NCBI GenBank assembly: GCA_002282555.1
Contig: NCJR01000049.1
Span: 1 to 10,276 of the forward strand
Source of the DNA: Rhodobacterales bacterium 34-62-10
Lineage (GTDB): Bacteria > Pseudomonadota > Alphaproteobacteria > Rhodobacterales > Rhodobacteraceae
Length of the DNA: 10,276 nt
Direction of reading: 5' to 3'
A model generated the notes under the pieces. The model saw only the letters and a list, made by a program, of their open reading frames with translations. It did not search any database and was not told the DNA's origin. Numbering within the stretch: position 1 is the stretch's first letter; every line of letters starts with the position of its first letter. Below are positions 1 through 9,491 of this stretch, piece by piece. Made by a program: the position numbers and the translations under genes.

Positions 1-286
1 ATCGCAATGGTCCCGCCGACGCTCCAGCGCAGGCAGGATGCGGGCGACATGCTCTTCCAGAAACAGCAGGTTCGCGACCACGATATCCGCAGTCGCCACA
101 GCGCGTTCAGCCGCCTCGAAGGTACCGGGGGTCTCGCCCCATTCCGCCGCAGCATGGATGCTCACGCTCAATCCCGGATAATCGTCCGACAGATTCTGCA
201 TCGCACGTTCGGCGGGACCGGCAGCATGGCTGTCCAGCGTCACGATCACGACGCGGTAGCCCGGGCCTTGCCCGATCAGGGATCCG

Positions 287-297
<11 letters not shown>
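1..297 (-). CDS. bchH: Magnesium chelatase subunit H (BchH), N-terminal 99 residues, cut by the window edge
   Basis: BchH is the large porphyrin-binding subunit of Mg-chelatase. With BchI and BchD it inserts Mg2+ into protoporphyrin IX, the first committed step to bacteriochlorophyll, in the cytoplasm. Only the N-terminus is present. It reads [16 protein letters not shown], then [17 protein letters not shown], then [11 protein letters not shown], then [15 protein letters not shown], which are the characteristic N-terminal motifs of BchH. The start is ATG at 297, preceded on the minus strand by AAGG with a short spacer. The ATG at 290, which would give a 4-bp overlap with bchB, hits a stop after four codons and is ruled out. 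The gene overlaps the end of bchB by 11 bp in another frame, which suggests translational coupling. Identification is confident; the rest of the gene lies beyond the left edge. Confidence 0.93.
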
Positions 298-3473
<3,176 letters not shown>

Positions 3474-3479
3474 TCCCGA

Positions 3480-3483
3480 CTCC
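3480..3483 (-). promoter_or_regulatory. Ribosome binding site of bchF
   Basis: On the minus strand GGAG is separated by 6 nt from the ATG at 3473. The competing starts at 3500 and 3503 lack any such sequence, so this site decides the start. Confidence 0.6.
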
Positions 3484-3502
3484 ATCCGCGTCCGTTTCAT
3501 CA

Positions 3503-3532
3503 AGCGTAATGGCGTCAGGACAAAAGTGTCAA
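3503..3532 (-). promoter_or_regulatory. Putative sigma-70 type promoter of bchFNBH
   Basis: On the minus strand a perfect -35 hexamer TTGACA (3532 to 3527) is followed after 18 bp by a weak -10, TACGCT (3508 to 3503). The -35 lies wholly inside the PpsR-type palindrome at 3527-3544, so a bound repressor would block polymerase. The -35 is clear; the -10 matches consensus at only the TA and final T, so the exact start of transcription is uncertain. Confidence 0.45.
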
Positions 3533-3544
3533 CTAAAACTTACA
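3527..3544. promoter_or_regulatory. PpsR/CrtJ operator, bchF side
   Basis: The sequence TGTCAACTAAAACTTACA matches the PpsR/CrtJ consensus TGT-N12-ACA exactly. It lies 53 bp upstream of the bchF start. Read on the minus strand it ends in TTGACA, which doubles as the bchF -35 element. PpsR is encoded 1 kb away in the same cluster, so oxygen-dependent repression of the bchFNBH operon is the natural reading. Confidence 0.75.
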
Positions 3545-3567
3545 CAACGGCACTGTAAACCTGATGC

Positions 3568-3585
3568 TGTAAATCTGGGCTTACG
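3568..3585. promoter_or_regulatory. Degenerate PpsR/CrtJ-type site
   Basis: TGTAAATCTGGGCTTACG has the TGTAA-N8-TTACA layout with one mismatch in the last base. Its centre is 41 bp from the centre of the exact site at 3527-3544, close to four helical turns, so both would lie on the same face of the DNA. This spacing is compatible with cooperative repressor binding, but binding to this copy is inference. Confidence 0.4.
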
Positions 3586-3606
3586 CCTGCGTCACATGTT
3601 ATAAAT

Positions 3607-3620
3607 TTGTTCGATAACAA
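3607..3620. promoter_or_regulatory. FNR/CRP-type palindrome
   Basis: TTGTTCGATAACAA has perfect 5-bp inverted arms around a 4-bp centre. It resembles the FNR/FnrL consensus TTGAT-N4-ATCAA, with one symmetrical change in each half. FnrL controls several bch and puc genes in Rhodobacter, so a role in oxygen control is possible. It could equally serve another CRP/FNR-family protein or be chance. Confidence 0.3.
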
Positions 3621-3669
3621 AGCTTTAAAGATGGTGACGCCGCTCACAGACCGGCAAATTTTGTCATAC

Positions 3670-3687
3670 TGTCTATTATCTTTGACA
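3670..3687. promoter_or_regulatory. PpsR/CrtJ operator, ppaA-ppsR side
   Basis: TGTCTATTATCTTTGACA matches TGT-N12-ACA exactly. Its right half forms the TTGACA -35 element of the proposed ppaA promoter. This suggests negative autoregulation of the ppaA-ppsR pair by PpsR, mirroring the arrangement on the bchF side. Confidence 0.7.
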
Positions 3688-3710
3688 TTTGACCTCTGAG
3701 TCTGGACAAT
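3682..3710 (+). promoter_or_regulatory. Putative sigma-70 type promoter of ppaA-ppsR
   Basis: A perfect TTGACA (3682-3687) is followed after exactly 17 bp by GACAAT (3705-3710), a four-of-six match to TATAAT. Transcription would start near 3717, which leaves a leader of about 70 nt before the ppaA ATG at 3787. It would also exclude translation from the in-frame ATG at 3709 on this transcript. Confidence 0.5.
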
Positions 3711-3777
3711 GCACGCAGTCAGAGGTTTACTTTCAGCGTGTTGCGCCGGGAACCGAACCCCCCCTGAGACCGGTCGC

Positions 3778-3783
3778 GGAGGG
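3778..3783 (+). promoter_or_regulatory. Ribosome binding site of ppaA
   Basis: GGAGGG lies just upstream of ATG 3787 (3-4 nt spacing). No comparable sequence precedes the alternative in-frame ATG at 3709, so this site favours the shorter protein. Confidence 0.6.
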
Positions 3784-3786
3784 CAT

Positions 3787-4593
3787 ATGTCCAGAAGACC
3801 TAATCATAACCATTCCACGAGCGCGCAACCCATCGCGTTCAAAGGGGTCTTCCAGGTGGGCGATCTGGCGAACAGAGTCATCTCGGTTCTGCGCGAGCGT
3901 ACGATCGCCGAGCGGTCGTTGTTGTGCGACAGCATCATTGACCGCCTGTTGATAGCGATCAGCGACCCCAGAGGCTTTGATGCCGAAGCCGCGCTGGACA
4001 TGCTGCGATCAGCGCATCTGGCCGACAAGGACATCATCAGTTGCTACATCCCCGAAGCGGCGCGCCATCTAGGTTGCCGTTGGGACCAAAGCGACATGAG
4101 CTTTGCACAGGTCACCACGGCAAGCGCGCGCCTTCAGGATATGGTCCGTGTGTTGTCATCGGAATGGTCCGAACGCGCCACACGCAGATCGTCAGCCGAT
4201 CAACTGGGCATATTGTTGGTCATTTGTGAAAACGACACCCATACACTGGGCTGCGCCACCATCGCCGCCAGCTTGCGCCATGACGGACATTCGGTCCGTC
4301 AGATCATGTCGGCGACACAGTTGGATTTCCGCAAAGCGCTGCGGCAAGATTGGTACGACTTGATCATGTTCTCCTGCGGCAGACCGCAAGCCCTTGAAAC
4401 CGTGGCTCACTTCGTTAAACACGCACGGACGTCCATCCGTAATGTGCCCCCGCTGATCCTCGGCGGTCTTGTTCTCTCGCAATCGTTGGACGCCAAGGAA
4501 CTGACCGACGTGGACCTTGCAACGAATGATCTGCAACTGGCACTCAAACTTTGCGGCACCAGCGCGGTCGTCAAAAGACTCGTGGCCGAATAG
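3787..4593 (+). CDS. ppaA: PpaA/AerR, cobalamin-binding antirepressor of PpsR
   Basis: PpaA (AerR in R. capsulatus) is a soluble B12-dependent light sensor that counteracts PpsR/CrtJ and so raises photosynthesis gene expression. From ATG 3787 the product is 268 residues. An N-terminal helical region (about 20-135) contains DLANRVISVLRERTI. A B12-binding fold (about 138-260) follows, with DTHTLG (Asp150, His152, Gly155) matching the DxHxxG motif whose histidine is the axial cobalt ligand. A Ser in MFSCG (about 196) and the GG pair in LILGGLV (about 226-227) match the other B12 contacts. The frame extends in phase to ATG 3709, adding 26 residues without recognisable homology; R. capsulatus AerR is reported to have long and short forms, so a second start is not excluded. 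Its stop touches the ppsR start (TAGATG), indicating coupled translation. Confidence 0.92.
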   Translation: MSRRPNHNHSTSAQPIAFKGVFQVGDLANRVISVLRERTIAERSLLCDSIIDRLLIAISDPRGFDAEAALDMLRSAHLADKDIISCYIPEAARHLGCRWDQSDMSFAQVTTASARLQDMVRVLSSEWSERATRRSSADQLGILLVICENDTHTLGCATIAASLRHDGHSVRQIMSATQLDFRKALRQDWYDLIMFSCGRPQALETVAHFVKHARTSIRNVPPLILGGLVLSQSLDAKELTDVDLATNDLQLALKLCGTSAVVKRLVAE

Positions 4594-6012
4594 ATGACAA
4601 AGGGTGGCTCCCATTTCTGGTCCAGCGGTTCTGTCCCGCTGATTGAACCCGAATTTCTGCGCAGCATCATAGCCGCAGCCTCGGACATCGCGCTTGTTGT
4701 GTCGCGGGCCTGTATCGTCGAATCCGTGCTGATCAATGCGAATGACACCTCCTATGGCAATCTTGACCATTGGGAGGGCCGCCGCATCCAGCAGTTTCTG
4801 ACGCTGGAAAGCGTGCCGAAATTCGAAGCGGCCGTGAAGCGTTTTGTAGATGGCGAAGAGCATTTGCGCCCCATCGAACTGAACCACTCCGACAACGCCG
4901 TCTGGGAATTCCCGATCCGTTACAGCTTCCATCGAATCGGTACCGATGGCCAGATCCTGATGCTGGGACGTGACCTGCGGCTGATCGCTGAAACGCAGCA
5001 GCATCTGGTTCAGGCGCAAATGGCTCTCGAGCGTGGTTACGAAGCGCGGCGAGAGTTCGACTCCCGTTACCGCTTGCTTCTGTCAACGACGCGGGACGCG
5101 ATTGTCTTTGTCTCGGTCGGAACCGGGCGGATCAAGGATATCAACGATCCTGCCGCCAGCCTTCTGGGAGCGTCGCGGGACGATTTGACAGGCGCGACTT
5201 TCGCACAGGAATTCAAGGACAAGCGGAGCGGCGAGTTCGTGGAATCGCTGGTAAATCTGGCAATTTCAGAATCCATATCGGATCTTGAGGTGCAGACCCG
5301 CCGCAGCCGCAAGCGTGTGACCATCACCCCGACCGTGTTCCGCGCCGGGGGCGAGCGTGTCCTGATCTGTCGTATGGACCCGGGCGAAGATGCCCGCGTG
5401 GTGGACGATCAACTGTCGATGAACCTCTCCACCCTCTATCACAACGGGGCGGATGCGGTGGTGTTTACCGACGCCAAGGGTGTGATTGCTGCGGCCAATG
5501 ACAGCTTCCTGAACATGGCAGACGCCGCCCATATGTCGGATGTCAAAGGCCGCAGCCTGTCGGATTTTCTGGCCCGCGGGCAGATTGATCTGAACGTGCT
5601 GATCGACAACGCGCAGCGGTCGGGCAATATGCGGATGTATGCCACGCAATTGGTGAACGACTATGGTGGCAAGGTGGCCATCGAGGTCGCAACCACCTGG
5701 CTCAATGATCGCAGCAGTCCTGCAATTGCCTTTGTCCTGCGTGACGTCAGCCGCGTGGACGCCGTGCGCAAACCCGTCGCGACTGTCGACGAAGGCTCTC
5801 AGCACAGCGTGATGGAGCTTGTGGGGTCCGCCACACTCAAGGAAATCGTGGCTGAAACCACGGATGTCGTTGAGAAAATGTGCATCGAGACGGCGGTTAC
5901 CCTGACACGCAACAACCGCGTTGCCGCAGCCGAGATGCTGGGCCTGTCACGCCAGAGCCTTTATGTGAAGCTGCGCAAATACGGGCTTCTGAGCAAGGAC
6001 GGCGAGGACTGA
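4594..6012 (+). CDS. ppsR: PpsR/CrtJ, redox-responsive repressor of photosynthesis genes
   Basis: PpsR represses bch, crt and puc promoters under aerobic conditions by binding TGT-N12-ACA palindromes. The 472-residue protein shows the standard order: an N-terminal PAS-like domain (about 20-130), a glutamine-rich helix with ETQQHLVQAQMALERGYEAR (133-152), PAS1 (about 155-262), PAS2 (about 278-388), and a Fis-type helix-turn-helix at the C-terminus with LTRNNRVAAAEMLGLSRQSL (437-456). Both redox cysteines of the family appear to be present: Cys259 (VLICRMD) and Cys430 (KMCIETA, just before the HTH). Cys40 in the N-terminal domain is an additional one. The ATG follows the ppaA stop with no gap and has no obvious own Shine-Dalgarno, so reinitiation after ppaA is likely. 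Downstream comes bchG, not bchE. Confidence 0.96.
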   Translation: MTKGGSHFWSSGSVPLIEPEFLRSIIAAASDIALVVSRACIVESVLINANDTSYGNLDHWEGRRIQQFLTLESVPKFEAAVKRFVDGEEHLRPIELNHSDNAVWEFPIRYSFHRIGTDGQILMLGRDLRLIAETQQHLVQAQMALERGYEARREFDSRYRLLLSTTRDAIVFVSVGTGRIKDINDPAASLLGASRDDLTGATFAQEFKDKRSGEFVESLVNLAISESISDLEVQTRRSRKRVTITPTVFRAGGERVLICRMDPGEDARVVDDQLSMNLSTLYHNGADAVVFTDAKGVIAAANDSFLNMADAAHMSDVKGRSLSDFLARGQIDLNVLIDNAQRSGNMRMYATQLVNDYGGKVAIEVATTWLNDRSSPAIAFVLRDVSRVDAVRKPVATVDEGSQHSVMELVGSATLKEIVAETTDVVEKMCIETAVTLTRNNRVAAAEMLGLSRQSLYVKLRKYGLLSKDGED

Positions 6013-6121
6013 GGCATCTGTCCGTCCAACTGTCGCACACAACCAGAATCCGACGTTTGCCCACCGCTCACAACGGTTGTTTTTCTTGCGTCGACTCAAA
6101 TTGTCATGCCATAGTTTACAC
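6013..6121. promoter_or_regulatory. ppsR-bchG intergenic region
   Basis: This 109-bp gap contains no gene and no hairpin followed by a T run that would make a clear terminator, so readthrough from ppsR into bchG is possible. Towards the bchG end it becomes AT-rich and carries a TGT-N13-ACA element (6102-6120), one base longer than the PpsR consensus, 6 bp before the exact site over the bchG start. I see no convincing -35/-10 pair. Confidence 0.4.
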
Positions 6122-7030
6122 ATGACTGTAAACCAAGCCTTACACATTCGCACCCTGCCGGAACCGGCCGCCATGCTGCGGCTGATCAAGCCGATCACAT
6201 GGTTTCCCCCGATGTGGGCCTATCTCTGCGGCGTCATTTCGTCTGGCGCCTCCCCTTCGGGACAATGGGGATTGGTTCTTTTGGGCGTTATTCTGGCTGG
6301 GCCGATCGTCTGCGGAATGTCGCAGGCGGCAAATGACTGGTGCGACCGCCATGTTGACGCCATCAACGAACCAGACAGGCCAATCCCTTCGGGACGCATT
6401 CCGGGCCGCTGGGGGCTGTGGATCGCCTTGGCCATGACAGTGTTGTCGTTGATCGTGGGCTGGCAACTGGGGCCATGGGGTTTCGGTGCAACTGTCATCG
6501 GCGTACTGGCAGCTTGGGCTTATTCGGCAGAACCCATCCGGATGAAACGATCGGGCTGGTGGGGGCCGGGGCTTGTCGGGCTGTCCTATGAAAGCCTGCC
6601 TTGGTTCACGGGCGCCGCGGTGCTCAGCGCGGGTGCGCCATCCATGGCCGTGGTGATCGTCGCCCTTCTTTACGGCATCGGCGCACATGGGATCATGACG
6701 CTGAATGACTTCAAGGCGCTGGAAGGCGACCGGCAGATGGGCGTGAATTCCCTGCCCGTCACCATGGGGCCGGAACGTGCCGCGCGGCTGGCCTGCTGGG
6801 TCATGGCTTTGCCGCAAGTGGCGGTCATCGTGCTTCTGGCGTTTTGGGACAGACCGATTCATGCCGCCGCCATCGGGCTCGTGCTCGTACTGCAAGTCTG
6901 GGCGATGCGCGTCCTGCTGACCGACCCCAAGGGCCGCGCACCATGGTATAACGGCACCGGCGTCACGCTTTATGTCGGCGGCATGATGGTCGCCGCCTTC
7001 GCCATCCGCACGCTGGAGGTCGCTCCATGA
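6122..7030 (+). CDS. bchG: Bacteriochlorophyll synthase (BchG)
   Basis: BchG is a membrane prenyltransferase of the UbiA family that esterifies bacteriochlorophyllide a at C17 with geranylgeranyl diphosphate. The product has 302 residues. The first Asp-rich motif is NDWCDRHVDAINEPDRPIPSG (with Asn71, Asp72, Asp75, Asp79) and the second is NDFKALEGDRQMG (Asn195, Asp196, Asp203). The family blocks LIKPITWFPPMWAY, GMSQAAND and KRSGWWGPGLV are present, and most of the rest is hydrophobic, in keeping with eight or nine membrane helices. The frame opens at TTG 6077, but ATG 6122 (MTVNQALHIR) fits the usual N-terminus of BchG. The next in-frame ATG at 6173 would cut into the region just before the first conserved block. 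The stop overlaps the next gene by 4 bp (ATGA). An exact PpsR-type palindrome covers codons 2-8. Confidence 0.96.
   Translation: MTVNQALHIRTLPEPAAMLRLIKPITWFPPMWAYLCGVISSGASPSGQWGLVLLGVILAGPIVCGMSQAANDWCDRHVDAINEPDRPIPSGRIPGRWGLWIALAMTVLSLIVGWQLGPWGFGATVIGVLAAWAYSAEPIRMKRSGWWGPGLVGLSYESLPWFTGAAVLSAGAPSMAVVIVALLYGIGAHGIMTLNDFKALEGDRQMGVNSLPVTMGPERAARLACWVMALPQVAVIVLLAFWDRPIHAAAIGLVLVLQVWAMRVLLTDPKGRAPWYNGTGVTLYVGGMMVAAFAIRTLEVAP
6127..6144. promoter_or_regulatory. PpsR/CrtJ operator over the bchG start
   Basis: TGTAAACCAAGCCTTACA is an exact TGT-N12-ACA palindrome with fully symmetrical five-base arms (TGTAA/TTACA). It begins 5 nt after the A of the bchG start codon and so lies inside the coding sequence. 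An imperfect N13 element lies 6 bp upstream. It probably lets PpsR repress the bchG operon, either at a nearby promoter or as a roadblock to transcription coming from ppsR. Confidence 0.65.
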
Positions 7031-8310
7031 CCCTGTCTTGGCTGTCCATCGTTCGCCTTGGATTGGTGCAGATGTGCCTTGGTGCGGTTGTGGTTCTGAC
7101 CACCTCGACACTGAACCGCCTGATGGTCGTGGAACTGGCGCTGCCCGCGCTGCTGCCCGGCTTTCTCGTGGCGCTGCATTACGGAATCCAGATTACACGA
7201 CCGAATTGGGGCTATCGCTCGGATACCTCGGGTAATCGCACGCGCTGGATCATCGGCGGCATGGCGATCCTGTCCAGCGGCGCTTTCACCGCGGCCTTGG
7301 CCATCCCGGTTCTGGAAAACAATTTCGCCGCAGGTCTGGCGCTGTCCGTGCTGGCCTATGCGATGATCGGGCTTGGGGCTGGTGCCTCCGGCACCTCGCT
7401 TCTGGCGCTGCTGGCCACCGCAACCGCCCCGCGTCGTCGCGCCGCCGCCGCCACAATCACCTGGCTGATGATGATCTTCGGCATCGCGGCCACCGCAGGC
7501 ACGGTCGGTGCCAATCTGGACCCCTACAGCCACGCGCTGCTGATGCGGATCGTGGCGATTGTCACCATCGGCGCGGTCGTCGTGACCAGCCTTGCCATCT
7601 GGCGGGTCGAGCATGGCGTCGATGCACAGCCCGAGCCGGACCGGATGCCGTTCATGCAGGGCCTGAAAGAAGTCTGGGCCGAGCCGAAAGCGCGCATGTT
7701 CACCCTCTTCGTATTCCTGTCCATGACAGCCTATTTCATGCAGGAGCTGATCCTTGAACCCTATGCCGGGTTGGTTTTCGGCTTCACGCCGGGGCAATCC
7801 ACATCGCTGTCGGGCGCACAGAATGGCGGCGTTTTCGTCGGCATGCTGATCGTCGGGATCGCTGCCACTGGCCTGCGTCTAGGCACGCTTCGCGCATGGG
7901 TCGTGGCCGGATGTCTTGGATCAGCGGCATCCCTCTGCGCCCTCACTCTCATCGGTCCCATGGGACCGGGCGCGCCCCTGCTCCCCATCGTTGTCGCGCT
8001 TGGGTTCTTCAACGGCATGTTCGCGGTCGCTGCCATCGGATCAATGATGGCCTTGGCTGGTGAAGGCCGCGGCGCGCGCGAAGGCACGCGTATGGGCCTC
8101 TGGGGTGCGGCGCAGGCAATCGCGGCGGGGTTTGGCGGATTGCTGGGCGCAGCTTCGGTCGATGCCTTGCGCGCTTTGCTGGGTGAAGACGCGCCCGCCT
8201 TTGGCACTGTTTTCGTGGCGGAAGCCGCGCTGTTTCTGGCCGCAACTTTCATGGCCACACGTATCATGGAAAACCGCCGCGGCGGTGCACAACTGGTTCC
8301 GGGAGAATGA
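7027..8310 (+). CDS. PucC/LhaA-family (BCH) major facilitator protein between bchG and bchP
   Basis: This is a 427-residue, very hydrophobic protein with about twelve predicted membrane helices. It belongs to the PucC/LhaA/Orf428 (BCH) branch of the major facilitator superfamily. Typical family blocks are LTTSTLNRLMVVELALPALLP (about 24-44), YFMQELILEPYAGLVFGF (about 238-255) and TRMGLWGAAQAIAAGFGGLLG (about 356-376). The position between bchG and bchP is that of orf428 in Rhodobacter, and the 4-bp overlaps on the bchG side and near-contact with bchP support a joint role. Relatives assist light-harvesting complex assembly or pigment delivery. For this subgroup, a function with BchG/BchP in finishing or handing over bacteriochlorophyll is likely but is inference here. 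No agreed gene symbol is given because several names are in use. Confidence 0.9.
   Translation: MTLSWLSIVRLGLVQMCLGAVVVLTTSTLNRLMVVELALPALLPGFLVALHYGIQITRPNWGYRSDTSGNRTRWIIGGMAILSSGAFTAALAIPVLENNFAAGLALSVLAYAMIGLGAGASGTSLLALLATATAPRRRAAAATITWLMMIFGIAATAGTVGANLDPYSHALLMRIVAIVTIGAVVVTSLAIWRVEHGVDAQPEPDRMPFMQGLKEVWAEPKARMFTLFVFLSMTAYFMQELILEPYAGLVFGFTPGQSTSLSGAQNGGVFVGMLIVGIAATGLRLGTLRAWVVAGCLGSAASLCALTLIGPMGPGAPLLPIVVALGFFNGMFAVAAIGSMMALAGEGRGAREGTRMGLWGAAQAIAAGFGGLLGAASVDALRALLGEDAPAFGTVFVAEAALFLAATFMATRIMENRRGGAQLVPGE
8301..8305 (+). promoter_or_regulatory. Ribosome binding site of bchP
   Basis: GGGAG lies 7 nt before ATG 8313 but only 1 nt before the alternative ATG 8307, so spacing favours 8313 as the start of bchP. 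Confidence 0.55.
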
Positions 8311-8312
8311 AC

Positions 8313-9491
8313 ATGTTTGATGTTATCGTCGTGGGCGCAGGCCCATCCGGGGCCACAGCGGCCGAAGATCTGGCCCGTTCGGGGATCAAGGTCGCCATGC
8401 TTGACAGGGATGGGCGGATCAAGCCCTGCGGCGGCGCGATCCCGCCACGTCTGATCGCAGATTTCGACATCCCCGATACGCAGATCGTGGCCAAGATCAC
8501 CACCGCGCGGATGATCTCTCCCACGGGTCGGACGGTCGATATCCCGATCGAGAACGGCTTTGTCGGCATGGTCGACCGCGAACATTTTGACGAATTCCTG
8601 CGCTCCCGTGCTGCCAGCGCCGGTGCCACGCGGCTGACCGGTACTTATCTTCGGATTGAACGTGACACGGCAGGCACCCATGTCATCTATCGTGACAAGG
8701 CCAGCGGTGAAGAGATGCGTCTGACCACCAAGCTTGTGATCGGCGCAGATGGCGCACGCTCAAAGGTCGGGCGCACCGAGGTGCCGGGCGGCGACAAGAT
8801 CCCATACGTTCTGGCCTATCACGAGATTATCGAAGCGCCGGCAAAAACCGCCATCTACGATCCCGAACGCTGCGACGTGATCTATGACGGCGCAATCTCG
8901 CCTGATTTTTACGGCTGGGTCTTTCCACACGGCAAATCTGCCAGCGTCGGCATGGGCACCGAAGTCGACAGCGTCGATCTGAAACAGGCCACTGCTGACC
9001 TGCGGGCTGCTGCGGGTCTGACCGACTGCAAGACGATCCGCCGTGAAGGTGCACCAATCCCGCTGAAACCGCTGGACCGCTGGGACAATGGCCGCGACGT
9101 GGTGCTGGCCGGGGATGCCGCCGGGGTCGTGGCTCCGTCCTCGGGCGAAGGCATCTATTATGCCATGGTCGGGGGCCGGGTTGCTGCGACAGCCGCCGCC
9201 GCATGTCTGGCATCGGGGCGCGTGCGCGATCTGAAACTGGCGCGGCAATTGTTCATGAAGGAACACAAGATGGTGTTCCGGGTTCTTGCTTCGATGCAGA
9301 ACGCTTACTATCGGTCCGATGAACGTCGCGAACGGTTCGTGTCGCTCTGCCATGACGTCGATGTGCAACGCCTGACCTTCGAGGCCTATATGAACAAGAA
9401 ACTGGTGCGGGCGCGTCCCATGGCGCATCTCAAGATCGGGCTCAAGAACCTGGCCCACCTGACCCGTCTGATCCCGGCGAGCCGCGTATGA
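8313..9491 (+). CDS. bchP: Geranylgeranyl-bacteriochlorophyll reductase (BchP)
   Basis: BchP is a flavoprotein that reduces three double bonds of the geranylgeranyl tail, in steps, to give phytylated bacteriochlorophyll a. From ATG 8313 the product has 392 residues; ATG 8307 would add two. The N-terminal FAD-binding fold is VVGAGPSG (Gly8, Gly10, Gly13), with Asp31/Asp33 at the end of the second strand, then KPCGGAIPPRL (38-48), the usual block of this reductase family. GADGARS (144-150) and AGDAAG (266-271), followed by SSGEGIYYAM, complete the second FAD motif. It almost touches the upstream PucC-like gene (2 nt gap, or a 4-bp overlap if 8307 is used) and overlaps idi by 4 bp, so it is part of the bchG operon. 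It is expected at the membrane, near BchG. Confidence 0.96.
   Translation: MFDVIVVGAGPSGATAAEDLARSGIKVAMLDRDGRIKPCGGAIPPRLIADFDIPDTQIVAKITTARMISPTGRTVDIPIENGFVGMVDREHFDEFLRSRAASAGATRLTGTYLRIERDTAGTHVIYRDKASGEEMRLTTKLVIGADGARSKVGRTEVPGGDKIPYVLAYHEIIEAPAKTAIYDPERCDVIYDGAISPDFYGWVFPHGKSASVGMGTEVDSVDLKQATADLRAAAGLTDCKTIRREGAPIPLKPLDRWDNGRDVVLAGDAAGVVAPSSGEGIYYAMVGGRVAATAAAACLASGRVRDLKLARQLFMKEHKMVFRVLASMQNAYYRSDERRERFVSLCHDVDVQRLTFEAYMNKKLVRARPMAHLKIGLKNLAHLTRLIPASRV

Larger units (their letters stand above)
3474..3786. promoter_or_regulatory. Divergent bchF / ppaA control region
   Basis: This 313-bp AT-richer stretch lies between the leftward bch operon and the rightward regulatory operon and holds no convincing gene. 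It contains two exact and one imperfect TGT-N12-ACA palindromes, one FNR-like palindrome, and two TTGACA elements facing opposite ways. A frame from ATG 3709 runs in phase into ppaA, but the chosen ppaA start is 3787. This region probably sets oxygen and light control of both operons. Confidence 0.75.

Noticed and set aside
4192..5019. 275-residue minus-strand frame across the ppaA/ppsR junction
   Set aside because: It spans two well-supported genes on the other strand and has no recognisable motif or ribosome binding site.
6077..6121. N-terminal extension of bchG from TTG 6077
   Set aside because: The added residues do not fit the BchG N-terminus, and there is no good ribosome binding site before the TTG.
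6140..7111. 323-residue minus-strand frame opposite bchG
   Set aside because: It is His/Gln/Arg/Pro-rich and antisense to an unmistakable membrane protein.
7761..8681. 306-residue minus-strand frame opposite the PucC-like gene and bchP
   Set aside because: Antisense shadow with proline/alanine-rich, low-complexity composition; it crosses the boundary of two real genes.
8760..9458. 232-residue minus-strand frame opposite bchP
   Set aside because: Shadow of bchP; no motif or start signal.
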